DNA of 64,000 nucleotides from an uncultured Bacteroidales bacterium (GTDB lineage Bacteria; Bacteroidota; Bacteroidia; Bacteroidales; Bacteroidaceae). Shown piece after piece: positions 14,117 to 22,397 of the stretch (the first letter of the stretch is position 1; the number at the start of each line of letters is the position of its first letter). Made by a program: the position numbers and the translations under genes. The notes beneath the pieces were generated by a model. It saw only the letters and a list, made by a program, of their open reading frames with translations. It was not told the origin of the DNA and did no database searches. The stretch lies in NCBI GenBank assembly GCA_902760315.1, contig CACWFV010000003.1, forward strand, positions 1-64,000, read 5' to 3'.

Positions 14117-14406
14117 GTCCAGAACTCCTTCTCGCCCGTTTCCTCCATACGTCCTTGGCATTGGGGGCATGTTCGCTTATCCCAGATACGTATCTTGTCA
14201 CTGCCGCATTGCAGGCACAATCGGCCTACCTCGCTTCTGTAGGATGGAGCGACATCGGCGATGATGCCGCCCACGACGATGTTCTGAATCGTCTTACAGT
14301 CAGGACACGACATCGCCGTGATTTGTTGACGGAACAAGCCGCGGCCCTCATACACCTCGGCCTCGTAGCCGCAGTCCTTACAGCGATACTTCAGTTTCCA
14401 GGCCAT
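14113..14406 (-). CDS. Double zinc-ribbon protein
   Basis: A 97-residue protein with paired cysteines for two or three zinc sites: YRCKDCGYEAEV, MSCPDCKTI, LCLQCGSDKI and RTCPQCQGRME. It has no membrane segment. Such rubredoxin-like small proteins may bind nucleic acid or partner enzymes; function unknown. A possible in-frame upstream scrap MTDFRLKV at about 14510, separated by two stops, faintly resembles a LysR start but is too short to call. Confidence 0.7.
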   Translation of the reverse strand: MAWKLKYRCKDCGYEAEVYEGRGLFRQQITAMSCPDCKTIQNIVVGGIIADVAPSYRSEVGRLCLQCGSDKIRIWDKRTCPQCQGRMEETGEKEFWT

Positions 14407-14537
14407 GCGGTTACTCTTGGTTTATTTGTTCTTCCAAAAACTCTGCTGCTATCTGTTTCCATGTTTCTTCTCGTTACTTTCGTGCAATACTTTCAATCTA
14501 AAGTCGGTCATCAGTCCTCGGCATTCGAGATCTCAGC

Positions 14538-15251
14538 TCACAGGGGGACTGTCCCCCTGTGATTTTGTTGTATTGAATCTGAACTGATGAAGACCTCTGA
14601 CGAAGTAGAAAGGATGAAAACAGATGTCTGCTTGTTTTCCTTTCCAAATTGGATGGCCTCGTTAAGGGAGTCCTCTGGAAACAGCCGGGTACTGTCAAAA
14701 TAGTAAAGGCCGTTCTCCTGGTTATACCATCCGCCTACATAGCCGTCGTTCTGCAAGGCATGACGAATCACCGCGTCCAGTTGACTACGCGTATGACTGT
14801 TTTGGGTGGCTGCATAACTGACTGCAATTCCTTGCTCTGGCTCAGTCATCGTCCTGATGTCAAGTGTGAACCCTTCAGGATGACTACTCGCAAATGCCCA
14901 TACCTTATCTGCGGCTGTCGATATGTCCTTCTGCGCTGTCTGGCTTGAAGAAAGGGAGGATGGTGATGCCGTTCCACACGAACATAGGAAGAACAGGGCT
15001 ATCTGGACTACGAGAATCAGGGGAACGCCATATCTGAACTTCCGATGCGACGTCTTGTGACGCCAGGTCTTCATGCCCAGCCAAGCTCCGATGCTGCCAC
15101 CTATGACTGCCAATCCCAGCAAAGTAGCCTCTGAGACACGCCACTTGGACTTTTTCGCCTTCCACTTGTCAATACCATATACGAAGAAAGTCACCACGTT
15201 GATGACAGCGAGGTATGTCAAGGCAATGTGTATGATGCTCTGGTCGTTCAT
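14538..15251 (-). CDS. DUF1294 membrane domain fused to a secreted-type domain
   Basis: A 237-residue protein. Residues about 5-100 are a DUF1294 membrane domain: YLAVINVVTFFVYGIDKWKAKKSKWRVSEATLL, GGSIGAWLGMKTWRHKTSHRKFRYGVPLIL. It is followed by a hydrophobic LVVQIALFFLCSCGTASPSS that looks like a lipoprotein signal in the middle of the chain, and a C-terminal domain of about 120 residues (TLDIRTMTEPEQGIAVSYAA...GYVGGWYNQENGLYYFDSTRLF) resembling a stand-alone secreted protein. I infer a gene fusion. The start codon is inside promoter copy B. The stop codon lies inside a hairpin. Confidence 0.7.
   Translation of the reverse strand: MNDQSIIHIALTYLAVINVVTFFVYGIDKWKAKKSKWRVSEATLLGLAVIGGSIGAWLGMKTWRHKTSHRKFRYGVPLILVVQIALFFLCSCGTASPSSLSSSQTAQKDISTAADKVWAFASSHPEGFTLDIRTMTEPEQGIAVSYAATQNSHTRSQLDAVIRHALQNDGYVGGWYNQENGLYYFDSTRLFPEDSLNEAIQFGKENKQTSVFILSTSSEVFISSDSIQQNHRGTVPL
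14539..14561. terminator. Strong GC hairpin over a stop codon
   Basis: Perfect 10-bp arms CACAGGGGGA / TCCCCCTGTG with a 3-base loop. The TGA of the DUF1294-fusion gene (14540-14538) lies at its edge, so the last residues HRGTVPL are encoded by the hairpin. It could act as a terminator or as an inserted palindromic element that provided a new stop. Confidence 0.6.
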
Positions 15252-15345
15252 CGATTCTCTTAAACTATGTTGTAATTGCAAAATTCTTTTGCAAAGTTAC
15301 TCATTTCTGCCCGATTTTGACTATTTTTGTGCCGAGAATTAGGAA
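15244..15345. promoter_or_regulatory. Bidirectional promoter, copy B of the 102-bp repeat
   Basis: Inverse copy of 7249-7350 with two mismatches. Minus -7 box TAACTTTG (15299-15292) drives the DUF1294-fusion gene; plus -7 box TATTTTTG (15322-15329) drives the flavin protein at 15405. Copies A and B point toward each other with the TAACTTTG side. Confidence 0.85.
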
Positions 15346-15404
15346 TATATAAAAAAAGACATAGTGAAAATGAACTGGATTGTCGGACTAAAAACTATAT
15401 CAAA

Positions 15405-15896
15405 ATGGAATTCAGAGCAATGAGACGCCATCGCCAGCAGCTTTCAGACGAAGAGAGCATTGGCATCCTGCAGAAAGCCACTTCAGGCACGCTGGCACTA
15501 CTTGGCGACGGAGGCTATCCCTACACCGTACCCATCAGCTATGTCTATGACAACGGCAAGCTATACTTCCACAGTGCCTTGAGCGGCCACAAGGTGGATG
15601 CAATCCGTAGTTGTGACAAGGCATCCTTCTGCGTCATCGAACAGGACTGCGTGAAGCCAGCCGAGTACACCACCTATTTCCGCAGCGTGATAGCCTTCGG
15701 GCGCATCCGCATCGTGGAGGACGAATCGGAAAAACTCGCCATCGCCCGAATCCTCGGCAACCGCTACAATCCGAACCAGGAAGAAGCCCTGCAGAAAGAA
15801 CTGGAGCACGGTTTCGCCCGTATGCTCGCCATCCGCATGGACATCGAGCACCTGACGGGCAAGGAAGCCATAGAGCTAACAAGACAAAGAACATAA
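15405..15896 (+). CDS. Pyridoxamine-phosphate-oxidase family protein, Nim-like
   Basis: A 163-residue cytosolic split-barrel flavoprotein. The N-terminus MRRHRQQLSDEESIGILQKATSGTLALLGDGGYPYTVPISYVYDNGKLYFHSALSGHKVDAI is characteristic of the group that includes nitroimidazole-reductase (Nim) proteins and related flavin enzymes; CDKASFCVIEQDCV and FRSVIAFGRIRIVED are the later strands. Family members bind FMN and reduce small electrophiles. Resistance to nitroimidazoles cannot be assumed. Start chosen at 15405, 76 bases after its -7 box. Confidence 0.8.
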   Translation: MEFRAMRRHRQQLSDEESIGILQKATSGTLALLGDGGYPYTVPISYVYDNGKLYFHSALSGHKVDAIRSCDKASFCVIEQDCVKPAEYTTYFRSVIAFGRIRIVEDESEKLAIARILGNRYNPNQEEALQKELEHGFARMLAIRMDIEHLTGKEAIELTRQRT

Positions 15897-15924
15897 ACTC
15901 GCCAAGCAAGCACAATGCAAAGCA

Positions 15925-15948
15925 GACGGAGGCTATAGCGCCTCCGTC
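15925..15948. terminator. Hairpin between convergent genes at the end of the mannan operon
   Basis: Nine-base arms GACGGAGGC / GCCTCCGTC around TATAGC; it covers the stop codon of the epimerase gene (15935-15933) and lies 28 bases after the flavin protein stop. Likely a shared terminator, with weak T-runs on both sides. Confidence 0.6.
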
Positions 15949-17219
15949 CGTTCTATGATTTCCAGACACATGCGACTGTTGTGGTAGGGACACTTCCAGA
16001 AGCCGGCATGGTCGTCTGTAGTGTTCAGCGTGCCGTCAGGATGGCGGCTCCAGAACCATTCGCCATGCTCGTAGTCGATGAGCTGGTCCTTGATGTACTG
16101 CCAGCAGCGGGCGGCCTTGGCGAGCGCGTCCTCGTCGTGGAAATACTGATAGAGGTTGAACCAGCCCACCACGTTCTCGGCCTGTACCCACCAGTGGAGG
16201 TCGTCGTCCACATGACCTGTGTCAAGATTGGCCTCATGAATCATGGAGCCGTCAGGACGCAAGCCCTTCTCGCTGGCCTTGGCCACCATGCGCACGATAG
16301 GCTCCACCTTGGCCAGAACCTGCTCGTCGCCCAACACCAGTGCCGCCTCGTGCATCAGCCACGAGCACTCGATGTCGTGGCCATAGCTCTCCAGCCGGCC
16401 AGCGCCACGCGTCCAGTCCATGTCGAAGAAAAGGTCCAGGTGGTGCGTCTCCGGATTGAGGATGCGGTCTGTAAAGATGTCTATCAGGTTGCGCAGCGAC
16501 GCCTCCACGCTGAGCAGCGTCTCCTGAGGCACGCTGATGTCCACAGGCAGCACCGCCCCGATAGCCGGCACATAGTTGCACGACTCCCTAGCCTGCATCT
16601 CCTTCAGACAACGCAGCAGGTTGGTGTAAGGCTCAATGATGTGCAGGTGTGTATTCTGTGACTTAGGGTAGTTGGCGTCCAGTTCCGACAGACGCATGTC
16701 GGCAATGGTTCCCCACTCTCTCGTCTGAGCCTCTATGTAGCCGTTGTGCTCATGGTCGAAGGCGTGTTCCTCAATACACTCATAGAGCTGCAGTGCATAG
16801 TCCAGCGCCTCGCGGTCGCCTGTGGCACGAGCATACTCCGACAGTCCGTAGATGGCAAAGCCGATGGCATAGAACTGTTTCTTCGTGTCCAGCGGACGGC
16901 CAAGGTAGTCTACGCTCCAGAAGACGCCCCCATACTCCGGGTCCACAAAGTGCTCGATGATATAGTCCTTGGCACGCGTAGCAGCCTCCAAATACTCCGG
17001 ATTCTTCAACACTCGATAGGCCGCCGAGAACGACCACAGGATGCGGGCATTAAGGATGGCCCCCTTCTCGGCCTCAGGATGCAGCACGCCTGTGCCGTCC
17101 ATGCGGCCATAGAAGCCCCCGTGTTCCTGGTCTTGCATCTTATCAAGCCAGAAGCGCAGGATGTTGTTCTGCACCACATCCTGCATCTCTTGTCTCATGG
17201 TTGTAACGAGTGTATTCAT
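15933..17219 (-). CDS. AGE-family epimerase: mannobiose/cellobiose 2-epimerase
   Basis: A 428-residue (alpha/alpha)6-barrel enzyme. Signature blocks include EHGGFYGRMDG, KGAILNARILWSFSAAYR, DPEYGGVFWSVDYLGRP, NTHLHIIEPYTNLLR, SYGHDIECSWLMHEAA, DDDLHWWVQAENVVG and EWFWSRHPDGTLN, which carry the histidines and tryptophans of the cellobiose 2-epimerase active site. In B. fragilis the equivalent enzyme turns beta-1,4-mannobiose into mannosyl-glucose, the substrate of the GH130 phosphorylase (family knowledge). Here it is the last gene of the minus operon, and its ATG overlaps the symporter stop in an ATGA. Cytosolic. EC 5.1.3.11 by homology. Confidence 0.92.
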   Translation of the reverse strand: MNTLVTTMRQEMQDVVQNNILRFWLDKMQDQEHGGFYGRMDGTGVLHPEAEKGAILNARILWSFSAAYRVLKNPEYLEAATRAKDYIIEHFVDPEYGGVFWSVDYLGRPLDTKKQFYAIGFAIYGLSEYARATGDREALDYALQLYECIEEHAFDHEHNGYIEAQTREWGTIADMRLSELDANYPKSQNTHLHIIEPYTNLLRCLKEMQARESCNYVPAIGAVLPVDISVPQETLLSVEASLRNLIDIFTDRILNPETHHLDLFFDMDWTRGAGRLESYGHDIECSWLMHEAALVLGDEQVLAKVEPIVRMVAKASEKGLRPDGSMIHEANLDTGHVDDDLHWWVQAENVVGWFNLYQYFHDEDALAKAARCWQYIKDQLIDYEHGEWFWSRHPDGTLNTTDDHAGFWKCPYHNSRMCLEIIERTEAL

Positions 17220-18556
17220 TTCTTAATGGGATAAACGTACAACAATCCTATCATGACAGCCGCGATGATAGCCGGGAAGATAGAGAACAGCGCCCATATC
17301 ATGGACTGCACGGAAGCCTCGTCGGTGATGGTGATAACGGTCTGGCCGTTGGCATCGGTACCAGAAATGAAACCTGCGATGCCCAGCAGCAGAGCCACCA
17401 GCGAACCAGAGATGGCCGTGCCAAACTTCATGGCCATGGTGCCTGACGAGAAGATGAGTCCCGTCGACGACGTGCCGTTCTTCTCCGTAGCATAGTCAGC
17501 CACGTCAGCATACATAGACCACAGCAACGGCGAGTAGATGCCAATGCCGACAGACGTCAGGATGACCACGGCCACCATCAGCCAGATGTAGTCAGGACTC
17601 ATGGGGATAAAGAAGTAGAGTACCGAGGTGACCAGACAGATGACGCCGGCCCAGACGAAAGCCATGCGCTTGGAGCCCACCCACTTGGTGAAGAGCGGCG
17701 ACACACCACCGAAAATCATACACGTCAGTTCGCCGAAGGTCATAAACACGGTGTAGTTGATGATGAGACGGCCGACATTCACCTCGCCGTGCATGCAATA
17801 CTCGAACATATAGCCTGCCACGGCATAGCGGAATCCGTTGAAGAAGTTCATGCAGACCCCGATGAGCGTCAGGATAATCCACGGTTTGTTACGGAACAGG
17901 TCGGCAAAGGGCTTGAACGAGAACTTCTCGGCACGCACTGGCTTCAGGCGCTCCTTGGTCATCAGTCCGCAGGCCAGCGTGCCAGCAGCAGCCAGGATGC
18001 CGAAGAACGCTCCCAGCACGGCATACTGGTGCTGAGCCGTACCGCCCACCATCTTCTGCAGGTAGGGGAACGACATCAGCGTAATGAAACCCATGGCGTA
18101 GGCACCCACCATGCGGAACGACGAGAACTGATTTTTCTCGTTGTCGTCGCTGGTCATGACGCCCAGCATAGAACCGTAGGGCACGTTGACTGCCGTATAG
18201 ACAGCCATCATCAGCAGATAGAGCGTATAGGCCCAGATGCGCTTGCCCGTAAGACCGAAGTCGGGCGTATAGAGCAACAGGGCGAATATCAAGCCAAAGG
18301 GAATAGCGCCATAGATGAGCCATGGCCTGTAGGTGCCCCAGCGACTCTGCGTGCGGTCGGCCAGCGAGCCCATCAAGGGGTCAGTCACCACGTCGAACAT
18401 GCGAGCAATAATCATCAGCGTCGCCGTGTCAGCCACCGTCAGACCGAAGACATTGGTGAAGAACAGCGGGAAGGCGATAGACATCACTTTCCACGTGATG
18501 CCACCGGCAGCGGCATCGCCCAGGGCATAACCTATTTTCTCTTTTAAACTAGCCAT
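17216..18556 (-). CDS. GPH-family (MelB-like) sugar:cation symporter
   Basis: A 446-residue, 12-helix inner-membrane transporter of the glycoside-pentoside-hexuronide family. Diagnostic stretches are EKIGYALGDAAAGGITWKVM at the start, ARMFDVVTDPLMGSLADRTQSRWGTYRPW in the 2-3 loop and the YADVADYATEKNGTSSTGL segment late in the protein. Most likely it takes mannobiose or short manno-oligosaccharides from the periplasm into the cytosol, given that it lies between the GH130 phosphorylase and the 2-epimerase with overlapping codons on both sides (8 bases and ATGA). Confidence 0.9.
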   Translation of the reverse strand: MASLKEKIGYALGDAAAGGITWKVMSIAFPLFFTNVFGLTVADTATLMIIARMFDVVTDPLMGSLADRTQSRWGTYRPWLIYGAIPFGLIFALLLYTPDFGLTGKRIWAYTLYLLMMAVYTAVNVPYGSMLGVMTSDDNEKNQFSSFRMVGAYAMGFITLMSFPYLQKMVGGTAQHQYAVLGAFFGILAAAGTLACGLMTKERLKPVRAEKFSFKPFADLFRNKPWIILTLIGVCMNFFNGFRYAVAGYMFEYCMHGEVNVGRLIINYTVFMTFGELTCMIFGGVSPLFTKWVGSKRMAFVWAGVICLVTSVLYFFIPMSPDYIWLMVAVVILTSVGIGIYSPLLWSMYADVADYATEKNGTSSTGLIFSSGTMAMKFGTAISGSLVALLLGIAGFISGTDANGQTVITITDEASVQSMIWALFSIFPAIIAAVMIGLLYVYPIKK

Positions 18557-19736
18557 TATTCTTGTTTTTAGTTATTAGTTTCTTGATGGTCTCCACCGAG
18601 GCAGCGGTATAGTAGCCATCCTCAGGCGTGTTCATGCAGTAGTCTACCAGGCGCTCTACCGTCGACGTGGCGACATGCATACGGGTATCGGCAGAGGCAT
18701 AGTAGATGAATACGCGGCCAGCGGCATAGTGCTCGCCATCCGTTTCGTCGGCTATCCATCCGTTGGCAAAGGCCACATTCATCACGTCGCCCAGATACTC
18801 GTCGCCCTCAGGCACGAGGAAGAAGCCACCAGGACGGGCAATGACATGTGTGGGGTCGTCGAGTGCCGTCATGTACATATAGAGCACATAGCGCAGTCCG
18901 TCGGCCGTGGCACGCACACCGTGAGCCAGGTGCAGCCAGCCCTGACGCGTCTTCAGCGGGTGCGGTCCCTCGCCGTTCTTCACCTCAGTGATGGTGTGGT
19001 ATTTGCGCTCATAGATAATCTTCTCGTCCTTTATCTCAGCATGCGTGATGTCGTCCACCAGTGCCCAGCCGATGCCGCCACCACTGCCGGTATCGATGAA
19101 GCCGTCCTGCGGACGGGTGTAGAAGGCATACTTGCCGTCGACAAACTCCGGGTGCAGCACCACGTTGCGCTGCTGCGACTTGGTCTTCAGGTCGGGCAGT
19201 CGGTACCACGTCTTCAGGTCCTTGGTGCGGGCAATGGCCGCCGTTGCCGTGGCGGCGCTCAGGTTGCCGGGCTGCGCGTCGTCGTGGCGCTCGGCGCAGA
19301 ACACGCCATAGATCCAGCCATCCTCATGCTGCGTGATGCGCATATCATAGATGTTGGTGGCAGGAATGACGTCGTCGGGCATGGTGATAGGTTCCTCCCA
19401 GAAGCGGAAGTTGTCGACACCGTTGGGCGACTCCGCCACGGCAAAGAACGACTTGCGGTCAGCACCCTCTACGCGTACCACTAATATATACTTACCGTTC
19501 AGCTTGATGGCGCCGCTGTTCAGCGTGGCGTTCATCATGATGCGCTGCATCAGGTAGGGGTTGTCGTGCTCGTTGAAGTCATACTTCCACTCCAGCGGCG
19601 TATGCTCGGCCGTCAGTATCGGGTACTTGTACTTCTCGTAGATACCATTACCCCACTCCAGGGGTTCGTTCTTCTTGCTCAGCAGCTCCTCATGGTGTGC
19701 ACGCAGGGCTGCCACTTTCTTTTCATACTCAGTCAT
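18549..19736 (-). CDS. GH130 4-O-beta-D-mannosyl-D-glucose phosphorylase
   Basis: A 395-residue five-bladed propeller phosphorylase. It cleaves Man-beta-1,4-Glc with phosphate to mannose-1-phosphate and glucose. GH130_1 features are the N-terminal helix with HHEELLSKKNEPLEWGNGIYEKYKYP, LNSGAIKLNGKYILVVRVEGADRKSFFAVAES, and NIYDMRITQHEDGWIYG, in which Asp131 corresponds in number and context to the catalytic aspartate described for the B. fragilis enzyme (from memory). GEGPHPLKTRQGWLHLAHG binds phosphate or sugar. No signal peptide, so cytosolic. The start lies 12 bases after the GH26 gene; the end overlaps the symporter start by 8 bases. EC 2.4.1.281 by homology. Confidence 0.93.
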   Translation of the reverse strand: MTEYEKKVAALRAHHEELLSKKNEPLEWGNGIYEKYKYPILTAEHTPLEWKYDFNEHDNPYLMQRIMMNATLNSGAIKLNGKYILVVRVEGADRKSFFAVAESPNGVDNFRFWEEPITMPDDVIPATNIYDMRITQHEDGWIYGVFCAERHDDAQPGNLSAATATAAIARTKDLKTWYRLPDLKTKSQQRNVVLHPEFVDGKYAFYTRPQDGFIDTGSGGGIGWALVDDITHAEIKDEKIIYERKYHTITEVKNGEGPHPLKTRQGWLHLAHGVRATADGLRYVLYMYMTALDDPTHVIARPGGFFLVPEGDEYLGDVMNVAFANGWIADETDGEHYAAGRVFIYYASADTRMHVATSTVERLVDYCMNTPEDGYYTAASVETIKKLITKNKNNG

Positions 19737-19748
19737 ATCAGTCAGATG

Positions 19749-20861
19749 TTATTGAATGTCATTCAGGAATAATGTCTCGTCGGCAGCGTGGAACTCGCAG
19801 AAGTACGGAGCGTCGGGCTTGGAGTTAGCCGGTCCGAACCACTCGTTCTTGTAGTTGCGCCAGGTCAGCAGATAGCAGATGGGATAGTCCTTGACGGCAG
19901 GCAGCAGTGTGGTGCTCCACCAGTCAGGCTGCGTCATGTTCTTCATACCCGTCTCGGTGAGTGCCGGAATCAGGCCATGGCTCTTAGCCACTGCGCAGAG
20001 CACACCGAGGTTCTGCTTGGTGCGGGCGATGTAGGCGTCCTTCTCCTCCGGTGTCCACTGGTATCCGTCCAGTCCTATCATGTCTACCCTGTCGTCGCCA
20101 GGATAGCGCTCCAGCAGTCGCTCAGCCGTCAGGTTGTCCTCGCAACCGGGCGAGTAGGCCCATACCAGGTTGTCGAAACCGTCGCCATTCAGTTTGTCCT
20201 GCAGCATGTTCCACAGTGCCTTGTACTCGTCGACGGTACAAAGCTTCTCGCCCCACCAGAACCACGAACCGGAATTCTCGTGCCAGGGGCGGAAGATGAC
20301 GGGAATCTTCTGGCCGTCATCGGTCTTCAGCGTGGCCAGGAAGTCAGACACGCGCTGCATCCAGCCCTGGAACTTCTCGTGATACTCACCGCCAGGCAGT
20401 ATCTTCTTGACGACGGCGCTGTCGGTGACGTCCCATGCTGTGCCAGCAGGAAACTGCTGGCCGGCCCATCCTCCACCTTCGATGGTGGTGACAGGATTGC
20501 GCGGGTGCCAGCTGAAGGTGACGATGCCGCCACGCTGGTAGTGCTTCAGCGCCTCTTCCCTCATGCGGGTAAAGGGCACGCTGTCCAGATTCTTGGCGTC
20601 GCCCATCTCGATGCCACCCAGGTCGAAGCCCATCACGGCAGGGTAGTCGCCACAAACATTTTTCACGTCGCTCGAATCAGGAGCATACTCCCAGGTGAGT
20701 CCATACATCGGATCGTCCTGATGGCCATACATGATGCCCTTCTGCTGCAGTGTCTGCAGCCGGTCTATCAGTTGTTCACGCTGTGTCTTCTCTGCTACGG
20801 TCTTCTGACCACAGGCTGCCATCATCAGGGCTACACCTATTAATAATAGATACTGTCTCAT
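19749..20861 (-). CDS. GH26 beta-mannanase lipoprotein
   Basis: A 370-residue enzyme. Residues 1-17 form a lipoprotein signal (VALMMAAC, Cys17), with GQK after the cysteine and no acidic cluster typical of surface export, so a periplasmic location is plausible. The GH26 barrel shows the acid/base Glu195 in IFRPWHENSGSWFWWG and the nucleophile Glu303 in ALTETGM, plus GFDLGGIEMGD and TFSWHPRNP near the N-terminus. In the B. fragilis-type pathway this enzyme releases mannobiose from manno-oligosaccharides. It precedes the GH130 gene by 12 bases in the same operon. Confidence 0.93.
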   Translation of the reverse strand: MRQYLLLIGVALMMAACGQKTVAEKTQREQLIDRLQTLQQKGIMYGHQDDPMYGLTWEYAPDSSDVKNVCGDYPAVMGFDLGGIEMGDAKNLDSVPFTRMREEALKHYQRGGIVTFSWHPRNPVTTIEGGGWAGQQFPAGTAWDVTDSAVVKKILPGGEYHEKFQGWMQRVSDFLATLKTDDGQKIPVIFRPWHENSGSWFWWGEKLCTVDEYKALWNMLQDKLNGDGFDNLVWAYSPGCEDNLTAERLLERYPGDDRVDMIGLDGYQWTPEEKDAYIARTKQNLGVLCAVAKSHGLIPALTETGMKNMTQPDWWSTTLLPAVKDYPICYLLTWRNYKNEWFGPANSKPDAPYFCEFHAADETLFLNDIQ

Positions 20862-20874
20862 GTCGCTTATCAGT

Positions 20875-22173
20875 TTATTGCTTTACGTTTAATGCTTTCA
20901 GCAGCCACGCCTCCCACTCGTCCCACTGCTCCTGGAACCAGAAGTGCCACGTAGCCTGGTAGGGAGAAATCTCCTTCGGGCCCGTCACCGTGTTATACGT
21001 AGCCCAGGCCGTTGTCGGCGGCACCACGTCGTCGTTATAGCCGAAGGAGAACCAGCCGCGCTGCTGCTGGGTAATCAGTCGGGCAAAGTTCACGCCATCA
21101 TAGTAGCGGCTTGTCTCAATCTTCTTCTCCTCGCCCTTGCCTTTGTTCCAATAGAAGTAGTGCGGCCATCCACAGGCCACGCCCTTCAGTGATGCCGTAT
21201 GGTCGCACATGGCGGCATGGACGGGAGCATAGCAAGTGACACGCTTGTCGAGGGCGGCTGTGGCCAGCGTCAGGAATCCGCCCTGGCTGGAGCCCGTCAC
21301 ACCCAGGTCTTTACCATTCCACGGTGTGTACTGCTCTATATAGTCCACGGCCCGAATACAGCCCAGCACCACTCGCTTATAGTAGCTGGCGTCACGGTTG
21401 TCGTTGCCAAAGTTCCAGTAATTCATCAGTGCCCCGTTGAACACGTCGTCATATACTTTCTGGTCCATGGTCACCGATATGCCGTGGATGCCTATCTCCA
21501 ACGTGATGACGCCCTGGGCCGCCGTCCACACGTCGCCACCATAGGGACGCACGCCGGCACCGGGCACTCGCAGCAAGGCTGGGTATTTGCCCTCCTTGAC
21601 CGGTACACACAGGATACCGTAGGTGCGCCAGTTCCACTGCATGTTCTGGAACGACACCTCATAGACGTTGACATCCTTGGTGCAGCGTTCCGGCAACAGG
21701 CGCTTGGTTGGCATCAGGTCAGTATAGCGGGCTTGCTGAATGGCCTGCTGCCAATAGTCGCTGAAGTCTTGCGGCATCACCGTCGTGGGCACTATCTTCT
21801 CCGGCGAGAAAGCAGCACCGCAGGCCCCCTTATACTCTTTGCCATCAACATGAGCCGTCACGTCGACACGATAGAAGCCGGGCTTCGTCATCTTGCCCTT
21901 CAGTGTCAGCGTACCATCCTTGAGCACCACTCCATTTTTCTTTACGTCTTGGTACATCTCCGGACCGGCGGCATAGTCTACCGTCGCATTATATAATAAG
22001 GTATTAGACTTGGTAACGCTCACCTTGAACGTTGCCGTCTCACCCACCTCATAGCGCCAGTCCTGATGGTCGGGCACCACCTTTACCTCGATACTGTTAC
22101 CGCGAATCTGCGCCTGTACAGACAGCAGCCCGGCGAGCATCATACACAAGAACAACAGGGATACTTTCTTCAT
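20875..22173 (-). CDS. CE7-family acetyl esterase, secreted
   Basis: A 432-residue protein with signal peptide (residues 1-21, ending VQAQ), an N-terminal beta-sandwich domain of about 110 residues and a C-terminal alpha/beta hydrolase of the acetyl-xylan-esterase/cephalosporin-deacetylase type (AXE1). The nucleophile is Ser296 in GVTGSSQGGFL; the acid is in GYNDDVVPPTT; the histidine is in ATWHFWFQEQ. RVPGAGVRPYGGD gives the oxyanion loop. It should remove O-acetyl groups from mannan or glucomannan in the periplasm so that the mannanases can work. First gene of the minus operon. Confidence 0.85.
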   Translation of the reverse strand: MKKVSLLFLCMMLAGLLSVQAQIRGNSIEVKVVPDHQDWRYEVGETATFKVSVTKSNTLLYNATVDYAAGPEMYQDVKKNGVVLKDGTLTLKGKMTKPGFYRVDVTAHVDGKEYKGACGAAFSPEKIVPTTVMPQDFSDYWQQAIQQARYTDLMPTKRLLPERCTKDVNVYEVSFQNMQWNWRTYGILCVPVKEGKYPALLRVPGAGVRPYGGDVWTAAQGVITLEIGIHGISVTMDQKVYDDVFNGALMNYWNFGNDNRDASYYKRVVLGCIRAVDYIEQYTPWNGKDLGVTGSSQGGFLTLATAALDKRVTCYAPVHAAMCDHTASLKGVACGWPHYFYWNKGKGEEKKIETSRYYDGVNFARLITQQQRGWFSFGYNDDVVPPTTAWATYNTVTGPKEISPYQATWHFWFQEQWDEWEAWLLKALNVKQ

Positions 22174-22213
22174 TTTTATCGTTGGCTTTTAGTTTACTTT
22201 TATTTTGCTGTTG

Positions 22214-22337
22214 CAAAGGTATAATAAATTCCCGAATATATATGATACTTTTTTGCCAATAACTGACACTAATCAAAAAAAGTACAAAAAAAAGACAAAA
22301 AAAGAATAGTTTATTTCAAACTTTTAATTTATCTTTG
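22214..22337. promoter_or_regulatory. Divergent promoters of the two mannan operons
   Basis: Minus -7 box TACCTTTG (22221-22214) lies 41 bases before the esterase ATG; plus -7 box TATCTTTG (22330-22337) lies 61 bases before the susC-like ATG. Between them is a strongly A-rich stretch (22270-22310). A common operator could control both directions, but no clear palindrome stands out. Confidence 0.65.
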
Positions 22338-22397
22338 CAACTGAAAACTAAAAAAACCGAAGAAAACATCTTTACTATTTAACTAATAAAACTACGT

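Noticed and set aside
13034..14170. 378-codon frame on the minus strand
   Set aside because: It is antisense to the EamA transporter, has a low-complexity His/Gln/Glu-rich translation and no recognisable domain; the plus strand encodes a clear ten-helix protein.
14407..14520. LysR N-terminus on the minus strand (MTDFRLKV...)
   Set aside because: Only eight residues resemble the family, the next residues do not, and stops follow; too little to annotate.
16025..16661. Long frames on both strands over the epimerase gene
   Set aside because: Shadows caused by high GC at third codon positions; the AGE-family frame explains the region.
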